A stretch of DNA of 64,000 nt, from NCBI RefSeq assembly GCF_021729015.1, contig NZ_JAJQQZ010000001.1:930001-994000 (forward strand), given 5' to 3'. Both the position numbers and the translations under genes were made by a program. Source of the stretch: Halobacterium rubrum. Its GTDB lineage: Archaea; Halobacteriota; Halobacteria; Halobacteriales; Halobacteriaceae. This document shows, in pieces, positions 51,260-60,363 of this stretch (its first letter is position 1; the number at the start of each line of letters is the position of its first letter). The notes below the pieces were generated by a model. It searched no databases. It was given only the letters and a program-made list of their open reading frames with translations, and had not been told where the DNA came from.

Positions 51260-52228
51260 ATGAACGACACGCGACGGGCCGTCCTCGACGCGCTCGCGGA
51301 GGGGCCAGTGACGGGGCCGGCGCTCGCCGACCGCCTCGACGTGTCCCGGGCCGCGGTCTGGAAGCACGTCGAAGCGCTCCGGGACGCTGGCTTCGACGTG
51401 GACAGCGTCGACGACGGCTACGTGCTCGCGGGGGTCCCCGACTACGGCGGCCCGGCCGTCGAGCTCGGGCTGGACGCACCGTTCGGCGTGGAGTACCACG
51501 ACGCCGTCCCGAGCACGAACGACCGGGCGCGCGAGCTGGCCGCCGACGGCGCCCGCGACGTGGTCGTGCTCGCGGACCGCCAGACCGGCGGCCGGGGTCG
51601 TCGCGGCCGCGAGTGGTCGTCGCCGTCGGGCGGCGTCTGGGCGAGTCTCGTCTTGCGACCGGATCTGCCGCCGGCGCGCGTCCCGCTGCTCACGCTCGCG
51701 GCGGCCGTCGCCGTCACGGACGCCGCCCGGGAGGCGGGCGTCGACGCCGCCATCAAGTGGCCGAACGACGTGGTCGTGCCGGACGAGGACAGCGAGCGCG
51801 GCGGCCGGAAGCTCGCCGGCGTCCTCACGGAGATGGAGGGCGAGGCGAGCCAGGTCTCGTGGGTGGTCGTCGGCACGGGCGTGAACGTGAACGTCGACCC
51901 CGGTGACCTCGAGGGGGACGCGACGAGCATCCGCGCCGAGGCGGGGAACGTGTCGCGGCGGGTGTTCGTCCAGCGCGTCCTCGAGCGCTTCGACGAGCTC
52001 CGGGCCGACACCGACGGGGTGCTGGACGCGTGGCGCGAGCGGGCGGCGACCATCGGGCAGCGCGTGCGCGTCGACCTCGGCGAGGAGACGGTCGAGGGCG
52101 AGGCCGTCGACGTGACCGAGCACGGGGCGCTCGTCGTCGACACCGGCGACAGCGACGGGAGCGACGACGACGGGAGCAGCGAGCGGGTCGTCCACTCGGG
52201 CGACTGCCAGCACCTGCGGCCGGCCTGA
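51260..52228 (+). CDS. birA: Biotin-protein ligase BirA with N-terminal HTH
   Basis: Attaches biotin to the PccA carrier domain. The 322-residue protein has an N-terminal winged helix (RRAVLDALAEGPVTGPALAD, VSRAAVWKHVEAL), the catalytic core PSTNDRARELA, ADRQTGGRGRRGREWSS (residues 106-121; GRGRRGREW loop at 111-119), AIKWPNDVVV, KLAGVLTEMEGE and VVGTGVNVNV, and a C-terminal SH3-like part. As in bacterial BirA, the helix-turn-helix suggests a repressor role as well. Its place 2.6 kb from pccA fits the partnership. It ends 6 bp before the convergent dehydrogenase stop. Confidence 0.92.
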   Translation: MNDTRRAVLDALAEGPVTGPALADRLDVSRAAVWKHVEALRDAGFDVDSVDDGYVLAGVPDYGGPAVELGLDAPFGVEYHDAVPSTNDRARELAADGARDVVVLADRQTGGRGRRGREWSSPSGGVWASLVLRPDLPPARVPLLTLAAAVAVTDAAREAGVDAAIKWPNDVVVPDEDSERGGRKLAGVLTEMEGEASQVSWVVVGTGVNVNVDPGDLEGDATSIRAEAGNVSRRVFVQRVLERFDELRADTDGVLDAWRERAATIGQRVRVDLGEETVEGEAVDVTEHGALVVDTGDSDGSDDDGSSERVVHSGDCQHLRPA

Positions 52229-52234
52229 CGCCGT

Positions 52235-53989
52235 CTAGTCGAGGCGCTCGGGGTCGAGAGAGGCGTAGTGCGCGATACTCTCGAAGTGGTCGAGTGCGAG
52301 TGCATCGCCCGGGTCGGGGCGGCCGTCGCCGAACGCGTCCTCGACGAACAGCCGGGCGACGGCGGCCTCCCGGGCGTCTCCAGCCTCGTCGAGGCGGTCG
52401 TGGGCGAGCGCGAGCAGACTGCTGGCCGCGACGACGTCGTAGGCGTAGTCCGCCAGCGCCTTCGCCTCGTGCTGGGCGCGGGCCCTGTCGGCGCCAGCCA
52501 GCGCGACCATCGCCTCTCGGAGGCCATCTCGTTCCTCGCGGATTCGCCGATTGAGGCTGCCGACCACGTCGCTCGTGGTCTCGGCGGCGTGGTCGAGGTT
52601 CTCGTCGACGCGCGCCAGCAGCGCCTCGGCGGCGCCCTCGCGGTCGAGCGCGCGCAGGAGGTCGAGGGCGAGGACGTTCGACGGCCCCTCCCAGATGGGG
52701 AGGACCTGTGCGTCCCGGAGGAGGCGCTCGGTGACGTAGTCGGCCACGTAGCCGTCGCCGCCACGGATCTCCATCGCGTACGAGGTGGCGTCGACGGCCA
52801 GCCGGCCGGTCCGGTACTTCGCAATCGGGACCAGGCCTCGCATCAGGGAGTGCGCGTCGTCGTCGCCGTCTTCGGCGGCTTCGAGCGCGTGGGCGGCTTC
52901 GAGTGTGACGGCGACCATGCCCTCGTAGCGGGCGGTCCACTCGGCGAGGTCCCGCCGCATCAGCGGGTGGTCGTCGAGCGTGCGGCCGAACGCTTCCCGG
53001 TCGGCGGCGTGGACTTTCGCCTCGAGGAGCGCGCGGCCGGTGACGCCGACCGCGCCGGCGGCGTTCGCGACGCGCTCGAAGTTCAGCATCGTGGTCATCT
53101 GCCGGAAGCCGTTCTCGGGGTCGCCGACGAGGTAACCGGTCGCGTCCGTCAGTTCGACTTCGCCCGTGGGCACCGTCTCCGTGCCGAGTTTGTCTTTCAG
53201 CCGGCGGTACGTCTGGTCGTTCAGCGAGCCGTCCGGCAGCGTGTGGGGGACGAGGAACAGGGAGAGCCCGTCGGTCCCCTCGGGTGCGTCCTCGCGGCGT
53301 GCGAGCACGAGTGTCCCCTCGGCGTCGACGTTCGAGCAGAACCACTTCTCGCCCGTGAGCCGGTAGGTGCCGTCGTCGGCTTCGACGGCCGTTGTCTCGT
53401 TCGTGCCGACGTCGCTGCCGCCCTGCTTCTCCGTGAGGAACATCGCGCCCTCGATTGCGTCGTCGTGGTCGCGGGCGACCAGCCGGTCGAAGTACTCGCC
53501 CAGCACGTCGGGCTGGGGACTGTGTTCGGCGTAGTTGTCGAGCACCAGGGCGGCGCCGGCGGTCATCGAGACGGGGCACGCAAACCCGATGTCCGTGTAC
53601 GCCAGAAGCGCCTGCGCGGTCAGCGAGTACGCCAGCCCCGGCGGCTCCTCGCGGTCAGCTGGGGCGGTGAAGGCGTCCGCGACGACGCCGAACTCGTACG
53701 TGAGGCGGTCGTTCTCGTGCTGTGACGGGTGGTACGTGACGTCGTTCGCGCGCTCGCCGCGGCGGTCGTACGTCTCCAGTGTCGGCGGGTTCGCGTTCGC
53801 CACGTCGGCGTTGTCGGCGACCGTGGTGCCGACGATGTCGCCCCACTCGGAGAGCCGGTCGTCGACCCAGTCCCAGTCGTCGTCGCCGCCGTCGTGGAGT
53901 CTGTGGGCGTGCCGGCGGAGCGTCGGGTCCCAGCGCCAGTAGTTGCAGCCCCGGCCCTCGTCGAGGCCGGCGTAGTCCAGACTGTCCAT
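52235..53989 (-). CDS. Acyl-CoA dehydrogenase (AidB-like)
   Basis: FAD enzyme oxidising acyl-CoA. The 584-residue protein is longer than typical dehydrogenases and resembles the AidB branch: DYAGLDEGRGCNYWRWDPTL, GAMFLTEKQGGSDVGTNET (FAD loop), YRLTGEKWFCSNVDAEGTLVL, LNFERVANAAGAVGVTGRALL, YAMEIRGGDGYVADYVTERLLRDAQVLPIWEGPSNV. All binding motifs are intact. In Escherichia coli AidB is linked to alkylation stress; in archaea a fatty-acid or branched-chain substrate is equally possible. Confidence 0.9.
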   Translation of the reverse strand: MDSLDYAGLDEGRGCNYWRWDPTLRRHAHRLHDGGDDDWDWVDDRLSEWGDIVGTTVADNADVANANPPTLETYDRRGERANDVTYHPSQHENDRLTYEFGVVADAFTAPADREEPPGLAYSLTAQALLAYTDIGFACPVSMTAGAALVLDNYAEHSPQPDVLGEYFDRLVARDHDDAIEGAMFLTEKQGGSDVGTNETTAVEADDGTYRLTGEKWFCSNVDAEGTLVLARREDAPEGTDGLSLFLVPHTLPDGSLNDQTYRRLKDKLGTETVPTGEVELTDATGYLVGDPENGFRQMTTMLNFERVANAAGAVGVTGRALLEAKVHAADREAFGRTLDDHPLMRRDLAEWTARYEGMVAVTLEAAHALEAAEDGDDDAHSLMRGLVPIAKYRTGRLAVDATSYAMEIRGGDGYVADYVTERLLRDAQVLPIWEGPSNVLALDLLRALDREGAAEALLARVDENLDHAAETTSDVVGSLNRRIREERDGLREAMVALAGADRARAQHEAKALADYAYDVVAASSLLALAHDRLDEAGDAREAAVARLFVEDAFGDGRPDPGDALALDHFESIAHYASLDPERLD

Positions 53990-54029
53990 GTGGGACGTTG
54001 CCGCGCCACTGGGCTTGAAGGTTCGCCCG

Positions 54030-54482
54030 TTACGTCTCGCCGTCGTCGTCGACCCGGACGGTGAGCACGGGCACCGACGACGACCGAACCACCTTCTCGG
54101 CGACGCTCCCGAGCAACAGCCGGTCGATGCCGCCGCGGCCGTGCGTCCCCATCACGACGAGGTCACAGTCGGCGTCCTCGGCGTACCGGACGATCTCGCG
54201 TGCGGGGTTGCCGTCCGCGAGCTCGCGCTCGGCGTCGACGCCGTGCTCGTCGGCGATGGCGGCGACTTCGTCGAGCGCGGTCGAGCCCTCCTCGTTCAGC
54301 ATCGCGGAGACGTTCTCCCACGACGAGTCCATCGGGAGCCCCGCGAAGCTCGCGGAGTTCACGACGTAGAGGGCGTGTATCGTCGCGTCGTGCTCGGCGG
54401 CCAGGTCGGCGGCGTGCTCGACCGCCTCTCTGGTCGCCTCGGACCCGTCCGTCGGCACGAGGATTCGCTCGTATCGTCCCAT
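54030..54482 (-). CDS. Universal stress protein (UspA family)
   Basis: A 150-residue Usp domain with the ATP-binding pattern: YERILVPTDGSEATREAVEH at the N-terminus, DCDLVVMGTHGRGGIDRLLLGSVAEKVVRSSSVPVLTVR (Gx2Gx9G-S/T) at the C-terminus. The nucleotide-binding type is predicted. It is one of many in haloarchaeal genomes; the trigger cannot be read from sequence. It stands alone between two unrelated genes on the same strand. Confidence 0.92.
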   Translation of the reverse strand: MGRYERILVPTDGSEATREAVEHAADLAAEHDATIHALYVVNSASFAGLPMDSSWENVSAMLNEEGSTALDEVAAIADEHGVDAERELADGNPAREIVRYAEDADCDLVVMGTHGRGGIDRLLLGSVAEKVVRSSSVPVLTVRVDDDGET

Positions 54483-54516
54483 CGCCCGGTACTTCTCCCG
54501 GTGGTGTGTTAAGTGT

Positions 54517-55533
54517 TCAGGGCGAGACGACGCGCTTCACGTCGGCCGCACCGGCGCGCCGGACGACCGCCCGGACGGCGTCCCGGTAGCCGGCGAGATT
54601 GTCGGAGTCGCCGTCGAGGACGAACAGGCGGGCCTCGCGGCCGGCTTCGATGGTGCCGTAGTTCGCGTCGAGGAGCTCGGCGCCCGCCGTCGTCGCCATC
54701 CGCAGCACGTCGACGGCGCCGACGTCACAGCACTTCGCGGTGTACGCCATCTCCCGGAACATCGACGGCGAGTTCAGGAAGACGTTGTCCGTCCCCAGCG
54801 CGACGGTCGTGCGGTCGACGAGGTCGCTGACGGGCGGGAGCCCCACGCCGGTCACGAGGTTCGAGCGCGGGCAGACGGCGACGGGTATCTCGCTGTCCTC
54901 GACGCGGTCGAGGTGGAGTGATTCGGCGTGCACCATGTGCACGAGCAGGTCCGGGTCCAGGTCGAGCGCGGGGTTGATGTCGCTGGCGTCGACCTCCCCG
55001 GCGTGGATGGCGAACGGCTTCCCGGCCTCCCGGGCGGCCGTCCGCTGGCTGCCGAACTCGCCGTCGCCGGCGCCGCTCGCTCCGTAGCCGTCCGCCACGT
55101 CGAGCACGTCGGGGTCCCCGCGCCCGAAGACCACCGACTCCACGTCGACGCCCTCCCCGGCCTCCCGGATGGCGCGCACACCCTCTACCCCGCCCTCCCG
55201 GAACTCGAGGTGGGTGGTCGTCCCGGTGTCGGCCATGTACGACAGCGACCGCCGCATCGCCGCCACGAGGTCCGCGCGGTCGGCCTCCCGCAGCAGCCGG
55301 TGTTTCAGGCCGTCCGGCGGCGCCACCAGTTCCTCCAGCGAGAGCCCGCGACCGGCCTCCTTCGCGATGGAGTCGCCGGTGTGGGTGTGCGCGTTCACGA
55401 ACGCCGGGACCACGATGTCGTCGCTGTCGACGCGCTCCTCGTCCAGCCGCAGGATTTCGCCGTCCTCGACGACCAGCGTCCCCTGCACGGGCTCGAAGTC
55501 GTCGCCCCAGAGGACAGTTCCGGAGAGTTCCAT
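54517..55533 (-). CDS. Amidohydrolase of the TrzN/cytosine-deaminase type
   Basis: A 338-residue metal-dependent hydrolase with all usual motifs: VVPAFVNAHTHTGDSIAKEAGRG (HxH on strand 1), KPFAIHAGE, LLVHMVHAESL (third His), VAVCPRSN and VALGTDNVFLNSP (metal Asp), with a second beta-sandwich domain from both termini. Substrate unknown: related enzymes deaminate S-adenosylhomocysteine, guanine or cytosine derivatives. The gene is preceded at its start by AT-poor DNA without a clear TATA. Confidence 0.88.
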   Translation of the reverse strand: MELSGTVLWGDDFEPVQGTLVVEDGEILRLDEERVDSDDIVVPAFVNAHTHTGDSIAKEAGRGLSLEELVAPPDGLKHRLLREADRADLVAAMRRSLSYMADTGTTTHLEFREGGVEGVRAIREAGEGVDVESVVFGRGDPDVLDVADGYGASGAGDGEFGSQRTAAREAGKPFAIHAGEVDASDINPALDLDPDLLVHMVHAESLHLDRVEDSEIPVAVCPRSNLVTGVGLPPVSDLVDRTTVALGTDNVFLNSPSMFREMAYTAKCCDVGAVDVLRMATTAGAELLDANYGTIEAGREARLFVLDGDSDNLAGYRDAVRAVVRRAGAADVKRVVSP

Positions 55534-55596
55534 GGGTCTCCCTTCCGCCGGAGGGGACGTAAGGGTACTCGAAGCGCCTCGCGGGCGCCGGGTCGG

Positions 55597-56823
55597 TCAC
55601 TCGAAGTCCTGGAGGCTCGCGTACCGGCCGGGGGAACTCACTTCGCTGACGAGCGCGCCCTCCGTCTCCAGACCGAGCACGCGCTCGGCGGCCTGCCCGA
55701 CGGCTTCGACGTGTTCGGCGGGTGCGTAGACGCCGAGGCGCCACTGTTCGCGCTGGGCGACCCGGAGCGCGTTGACGAGCGTCGACTGCTCGTGGAGCCG
55801 CCGCACCTCGCCGTTCACGAGCACGCCCGTCGACGACTCGCGCATCGACGGCTCGCCCTGCACGTCGACGACCACGGTCCCCTCGGGGACGCCGGCGTCG
55901 GCGGCGACGTCGCGCTCGAACTGCCGCACCGTCTGGTGGTCGGCGCCGACGACGGCCTCGTCGACGTCGCCGAGCTCCGCCCAGACGGCGCGCTTGTAGA
56001 GGTCCCGGCGCGAGAGCCGGGCGGCGAGGTCGCTGGTCGCGTCGTGGCGGCGGAGCGCCGCCACGAGGTCGTGGTCGTCCATCCGCCGGAGTTCGCTCGC
56101 CGTCACGTCCGTCTCCTCGAGGAGGCGTTCGGTCGCCCGCCGAAGCATCGACTTCGAGATGCGGGCGACGTGGTGGCTGTACACGGTCGGGTTCATGAGG
56201 GCGCGCGCCAGCAGCAGGCTCTCGGCGGTCTGGACGTTCCCCTCGTCGAGCACGAGGTCGCCGTCGATGAACGTCAGCTCGCGCACGAGCCGGCCGGTGT
56301 CGATGGTGCCGTAGGGGACGCCGGTGTGGTGGGCGTCCCGCACGAGGTAGTCCATCCGGTCGACGTCCAGTTCGCCCGCGACGAGCTGTGCGAGCTCGCC
56401 GTCGCCGGCGACGAGGTCGGCGATGTCCCCGGGGTCGATGCCGTGGTCCGCGAGGACGGACGCGACCCGGTCGGACGCCAGCAGTTCGTCGACGTCGTCG
56501 TGGCGTTTCCCGGTCCGGCGCTCGATCACGCCTTCGACGTTGTGGCTGAACGGGGAGTGCCCGATGTCGTGGAGGATGGCGGCGGCGCGCACCCGCTCGG
56601 CGCGCCGGCCGGCGATGCCGAGGTGGTCGAGCGCGCGGTCCGCGAGGTGGTAGACGCCCAGCGAGTGCTCGAATCGCGTGTGGTTCGCCGACGGGTAGAC
56701 GAGGTGGACCGTCCCGAGTTGTTTGACGTTCCGCAGCCGCTGGACGGGCGGCGTGTCCAGGAGGGCCGCGGCGACGCCCTCGACCTCGATGTGGTCGTGG
56801 ACGCTGTCCTTGATGGTGGTCAT
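55597..56823 (-). CDS. HD-domain phosphohydrolase (dGTPase/SAMHD1-like)
   Basis: A 408-residue protein with an N-terminal HD domain: DSVHDHIEVEGVAAALLDTPPVQRLRNVKQLG, VYPSANHTRFEHSLGVYHLAD (first His), RVRAAAILHDIGHSPFSHNVEGV (HD pair) and VAGELDVDRMDYLVRDAHHTGVPYG with the later Asp. This is the dGTPase/SAMHD1 pattern, so a dNTP triphosphohydrolase is plausible. A TATA element (TTTTATA on the minus strand, 56849-56855) lies 26-32 bp before the ATG. Confidence 0.9.
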   Translation of the reverse strand: MTTIKDSVHDHIEVEGVAAALLDTPPVQRLRNVKQLGTVHLVYPSANHTRFEHSLGVYHLADRALDHLGIAGRRAERVRAAAILHDIGHSPFSHNVEGVIERRTGKRHDDVDELLASDRVASVLADHGIDPGDIADLVAGDGELAQLVAGELDVDRMDYLVRDAHHTGVPYGTIDTGRLVRELTFIDGDLVLDEGNVQTAESLLLARALMNPTVYSHHVARISKSMLRRATERLLEETDVTASELRRMDDHDLVAALRRHDATSDLAARLSRRDLYKRAVWAELGDVDEAVVGADHQTVRQFERDVAADAGVPEGTVVVDVQGEPSMRESSTGVLVNGEVRRLHEQSTLVNALRVAQREQWRLGVYAPAEHVEAVGQAAERVLGLETEGALVSEVSSPGRYASLQDFE

Positions 56824-56848
56824 TGCCCCCGAGTTGGGCGGTCTCCGG

Positions 56849-56855
56849 TATAAAA
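56849..56855 (-). promoter_or_regulatory. TATA element of the HD-domain gene
   Basis: TTTTATA on the minus strand, 26-32 bp upstream of the ATG at 56823. Confidence 0.6.
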
Positions 56856-56921
56856 TCGTGCAAGCGACACTGGGAGCAGTGACCCGGGGAACTATGCCGG
56901 CCCGCGCCGACAGCGCGGGAC

Positions 56922-57728
56922 GTGTCCCGCACTCCGTTCGCCCTCCTCGCAGTCGTCGGGCTGGTCGCCGTCGCCGGCTGTGGCGCCGTCCTCCCCGGTG
57001 GCGACCTCGGCCCCGGTGGCGACGAAACCGACCTCGAGCCCGCCGACTCGCCGTACACGACGCCGCTGGAGAACAGCGACCTGCTCGCGGACCACGAGGC
57101 CGCACTCCGGGCGGCCGGGACGTTCACCGTCGTCCGGAACACGACCGTGACCGACAGCGGCGCCGACGGCGGTTTCGAGTCCCTGACGACTGCCCGCGTG
57201 AGCCTCGCGGACGGTCGCGTCTACGAGACACAGCGCCCGCCGCCGGTCGCCCAGTACTACCGGTACGGCGACGGAACCACGTTCACGCGCTACCGCACGG
57301 GCGATTCGTACCAGTACTCCCGGTCTGCGAACGATTCGGACGTCCGGTCAGCGGCCGAGTGGGGCCGCGAGCCCGTCGCACAGTTCCTCCCGCTGGCGTC
57401 GCTCGAACACCGTGGCGCGACCGAGCGCGCAGACGGGCTCGTTCACGTCTACCGCACCACCGACCCGGCGGACGTGGACGTCGACGCACTGACGGGGGAG
57501 GCCTCCGCCGAGGCGACCCTGTCGGCGGTGAACGTCACGATTCGTGTCCACGAGTCGGGCGCCGTCACCGCTCTCCGTCTCTCGTACACCGTGGAGAACG
57601 GCGACCGCGAACGCACGGTCGAGACGTCGGTGACGTACACTGCCGTCGGCGAGACTGACGGGTCGCCCCCCGCGTGGGTCGACGAAGCCAGAGACAGATT
57701 CGGCGACGGCGACGACGACGCAGGGTGA
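56922..57728 (+). CDS. Secreted lipoprotein (1)
   Basis: A 268-residue lipoprotein: hydrophobic signal LLAVVGLVAVAGCGAVLPGG with the lipobox VAGC, an acidic Gly-rich linker and a beta-rich body (FTVVRNTTVTD, RVYETQRPPPVAQYYRYGDG, ATLSAVNVTIRVHESGAVTALRL). No catalytic motif is seen. Its nearest relative here is the next gene, with which it shares the order of strands, so the two are tandem paralogues of a haloarchaeal family of unknown function. It starts at GTG 56922. Confidence 0.82.
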   Translation: MSRTPFALLAVVGLVAVAGCGAVLPGGDLGPGGDETDLEPADSPYTTPLENSDLLADHEAALRAAGTFTVVRNTTVTDSGADGGFESLTTARVSLADGRVYETQRPPPVAQYYRYGDGTTFTRYRTGDSYQYSRSANDSDVRSAAEWGREPVAQFLPLASLEHRGATERADGLVHVYRTTDPADVDVDALTGEASAEATLSAVNVTIRVHESGAVTALRLSYTVENGDRERTVETSVTYTAVGETDGSPPAWVDEARDRFGDGDDDAG

Positions 57729-57773
57729 CGACCGGTCCGGAGGGGTTTTCCACGCCACTCCCGAACCTCGGGT

Positions 57774-58544
57774 ATGCGACGCCAACTCGCCGCCCTGCTG
57801 GTCGTAGCGCTCGTCGCGGTCGCCGGCTGCGCCGGCGGCAGCGGCCCCGCCACGGACGGCACAGACACTGTGGACGGAGCGGAGCCGGTCTACGAGACGC
57901 CACTCGACGCCGAGTCGGTCGCTGACGCCCACGTCGACGCCCTCACCGACGCGGGCACGTACACCATCGAGTCCGACGCGACCCAGGAGTCACCGGGCCA
58001 GAACCGGACCGTCGAGACCAGCGGACTGGTCCGCGGCGACATCTCGTCGGGCGCCGTGTTCTCGCGGACGGAGAGCGCCCAGCGCACCGTCGAACTGTAC
58101 AGTGACGGCGACGGCACCGCCTACCAGCAGTTCGCCGCCGGCGACCAGACCCAGTACCAGAACGTCTCCGGGCAGGCCGGCAACGCCACGCAGTACGCCC
58201 GCGACACCGTGACGTCGTTCGTCGGGCTGTTCGACTTCACCTACGCCGGCACCGAGGACGTCGACGGCGAGACGGTCCACGTCTACGAGGCGGACGGCGC
58301 CGACGCGCTGAACACGTCGTCGCCGGCGTTCGCGCAGCTGAACGAGTCGAACGTCGACGAGGCGTCGGCGACGATGCACGTCGGCGAGGACGGCGTCGTT
58401 CGGATGGCGGGTTACGACATCACCGTCACGGTCCAGGACCGCACGCAGTCCGTCGAGACCACGCAGCGGTTCACCGAAGTCGGGTCGACGGAGGTCGCCG
58501 AGCCGGACTGGCTGAGCGAGGCGCAGTCCAACAGCTCCGAGTAG
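57774..58544 (+). CDS. Secreted lipoprotein (2), paralogue
   Basis: A 256-residue lipoprotein with signal LAALLVVALVAVAGCAGGSG (lipobox VAGC), then YETPLDAESVADAHVDALTDAGTYTIESDAT, RTVELYSDGDGTAYQQFAAGDQ and MHVGEDGVVRMAGYDITVTVQD. It parallels the previous protein segment by segment (DAESVADAHVDAL against NSDLLADHEAAL). The 45-bp gap holds no clear promoter, so both may be co-transcribed. Confidence 0.82.
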   Translation: MRRQLAALLVVALVAVAGCAGGSGPATDGTDTVDGAEPVYETPLDAESVADAHVDALTDAGTYTIESDATQESPGQNRTVETSGLVRGDISSGAVFSRTESAQRTVELYSDGDGTAYQQFAAGDQTQYQNVSGQAGNATQYARDTVTSFVGLFDFTYAGTEDVDGETVHVYEADGADALNTSSPAFAQLNESNVDEASATMHVGEDGVVRMAGYDITVTVQDRTQSVETTQRFTEVGSTEVAEPDWLSEAQSNSSE

Positions 58545-58613
58545 CCGACAGCGACTCTTCTGCGTCCTCCCGGGGTCGGAAGCGTTTACCCGCCGGCACC
58601 CACACAGACGGGT

Positions 58614-59630
58614 ATGACGACGTTCCTCGCCGGGGGGACGGGCACGCCGAAGCTCCTCGCCGGCGCCCGCGAGGTCTTCGACCCGGCCGAGACGACGGTC
58701 GTCGGGAACACCGGCGACGACGTCGAACTCGGCGGGCTGCTCGTCTGCCCCGACGTCGACACCGTGCTCTTCGAGGGCGGTGGCGTGCTGGACCGCGAGA
58801 CGTGGTGGGGCATCGAGGGCGACGCGTCGACGACCCACGACTACCTCGGCGACCTCGCGACCGAGGCCGGCATCGACCCCGAACGCCCCCGCTATCTGCC
58901 CGACGACCTGCAGACTGCGGGCCGCGACATCGCTCGCTGGCGGCGGTTCTCGGGCGCCAGCGAGTTCATGTTCATCGGCGACCGCGACCGCGCCGTCCAC
59001 ACGCTGCGCACGAGCCTGCTGGACGAGGGGTACTCGCTGACCGAGGTGACGCGCCGGCTCGCCGATGCCTTCGGCCTCGACGCCGACGTCGTTCCGATGA
59101 GCGACGACCCCGTGGCGAGCATCGTCCACACGCCCGACGACGAACTGCACTTCCAGGCGTTCTGGGTGGCCGAGAACGGCGACCCCGCAGTCGAGGACGT
59201 GGAGTTCCGGGGTGCCGAAAGCGCGAGCGCAGCAGCCCCGGCAGTCGAGGCGATCCGGGACGGCCCGGTCGTCGTCGGGCCGTCGAACCCCGTGACGAGC
59301 CTCGGCCCGATGCTCGCCCTCGACGGCCTCCGGGACGCGCTCGACGACGCCGTCGTCGTCGCCGTCTCGCCGTTCGTCGAGGACGAGGTGTTCTCCGGGC
59401 CCGCCGCGAAGCTGCTGGCGGCCGTCGGCCACGAGCCGTCGACGGCGGGCGTCGCCGACGTCTACGACTTCGCGGACGCCTTCGTCCTCGACAGCGCGGA
59501 CGGCACCGAACTGGACCGGCCGGTCGTCCGGACGGACACCAGTCTCGACACCGAGGCGGACGCCGAGCGGGTCGCTCGTGCCTGCCGGGACGCTCTCGAC
59601 CGGGTGGACGAGCCCGGGGAGGTGGCCTGA
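58614..59630 (+). CDS. cofD: 2-phospho-L-lactate transferase CofD (coenzyme F420)
   Basis: Joins the phospholactyl-guanosine intermediate to Fo, giving F420-0. The 338-residue protein begins [20 protein letters not shown] (family start), and has [65 protein letters not shown] and [21 protein letters not shown]. Size is as expected. It is followed 1 bp later by the Dus-like gene, so it heads a four-gene cluster. Confidence 0.94.
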   Translation: MTTFLAGGTGTPKLLAGAREVFDPAETTVVGNTGDDVELGGLLVCPDVDTVLFEGGGVLDRETWWGIEGDASTTHDYLGDLATEAGIDPERPRYLPDDLQTAGRDIARWRRFSGASEFMFIGDRDRAVHTLRTSLLDEGYSLTEVTRRLADAFGLDADVVPMSDDPVASIVHTPDDELHFQAFWVAENGDPAVEDVEFRGAESASAAAPAVEAIRDGPVVVGPSNPVTSLGPMLALDGLRDALDDAVVVAVSPFVEDEVFSGPAAKLLAAVGHEPSTAGVADVYDFADAFVLDSADGTELDRPVVRTDTSLDTEADAERVARACRDALDRVDEPGEVA

Positions 59631-59631
59631 C

Positions 59632-60363
59632 GTGTTCGCACCCCGGCTCGCGATCGCCAGCCTCAGCGGCGAGGCCGACGCCGAGTGGGCGAAAGCGTCG
59701 GTCCAGCACGCCGGCGGCGCGTTCCTCGGCGGCATCGCCGTCGACGAGCCGACCCGGGAGGCGGCCCGGGCGATGGTCGACCGGGACCGCGAGGAGTTCC
59801 TCCCCGCGGACCCGGTCGCGTGGGTCGACGACCAGCTCGCCGAACTCGACGACGAGTTCCTCCGGCCGGCCGTGAACGTCCGGTCGGCGAGCCTCGACCC
59901 GCTGCGCGAGGTCGCCGGCGTCTGCGCCGACCACGACGCAGTCCTCGAAGTGAATGCCCACTGCCGTCAGGATGAGATGTGTGCGGCCGGCGCCGGGGAG
60001 TCGCTGCTGCACGACACCGACCGGCTCCGAGCGCAGGTCAGGGCCGCCAGCGACACTGGTGCGCCCGTCTCCGTGAAGGTCCGGGCGGAGGTCGACGGCG
60101 TCCACCTCCAGGTGCTCGCGCAGGCCATCGAGCGTGCGGGTGCCGACGCGGTCCACGTCGACGCGATGGACTCGCGGCGGGTCGTCCGGGACGTCGCCGA
60201 CGCCACCGACCTGTTCGTCGTCGCGAACAACGGTGTCCGGACCCGCGAGGACGTCTTCGAGTACTTCTCGTACGGCGCCGACGCCGTCAGCGTGGGGCGG
60301 CCGAGCCGGGACCCCGAGCGCGTCCGGGCGGCCTACGCCGCCGTGAAGGAGTGGTTCCTGTGA
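59632..60363 (+). CDS. Dus-like FMN TIM-barrel protein
   Basis: A 243-residue protein resembling tRNA-dihydrouridine synthases: RLAIASLSGEADAEWAK, VLEVNAHCRQDEMCAAGAG (NxxC region), PVSVKVRAEVDGVHLQVL, VVANNGVRTREDVFEYFSYGADAVSVGRPS (FMN phosphate binding). It lacks the C-terminal helical domain of tRNA-modifying Dus, so tRNA may not be the substrate. GTG 59632 follows the cofD stop by 1 bp; the end overlaps the next gene (GTGA). Function in an F420- or pterin-like pathway is possible but not shown. Confidence 0.8.
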   Translation: MFAPRLAIASLSGEADAEWAKASVQHAGGAFLGGIAVDEPTREAARAMVDRDREEFLPADPVAWVDDQLAELDDEFLRPAVNVRSASLDPLREVAGVCADHDAVLEVNAHCRQDEMCAAGAGESLLHDTDRLRAQVRAASDTGAPVSVKVRAEVDGVHLQVLAQAIERAGADAVHVDAMDSRRVVRDVADATDLFVVANNGVRTREDVFEYFSYGADAVSVGRPSRDPERVRAAYAAVKEWFL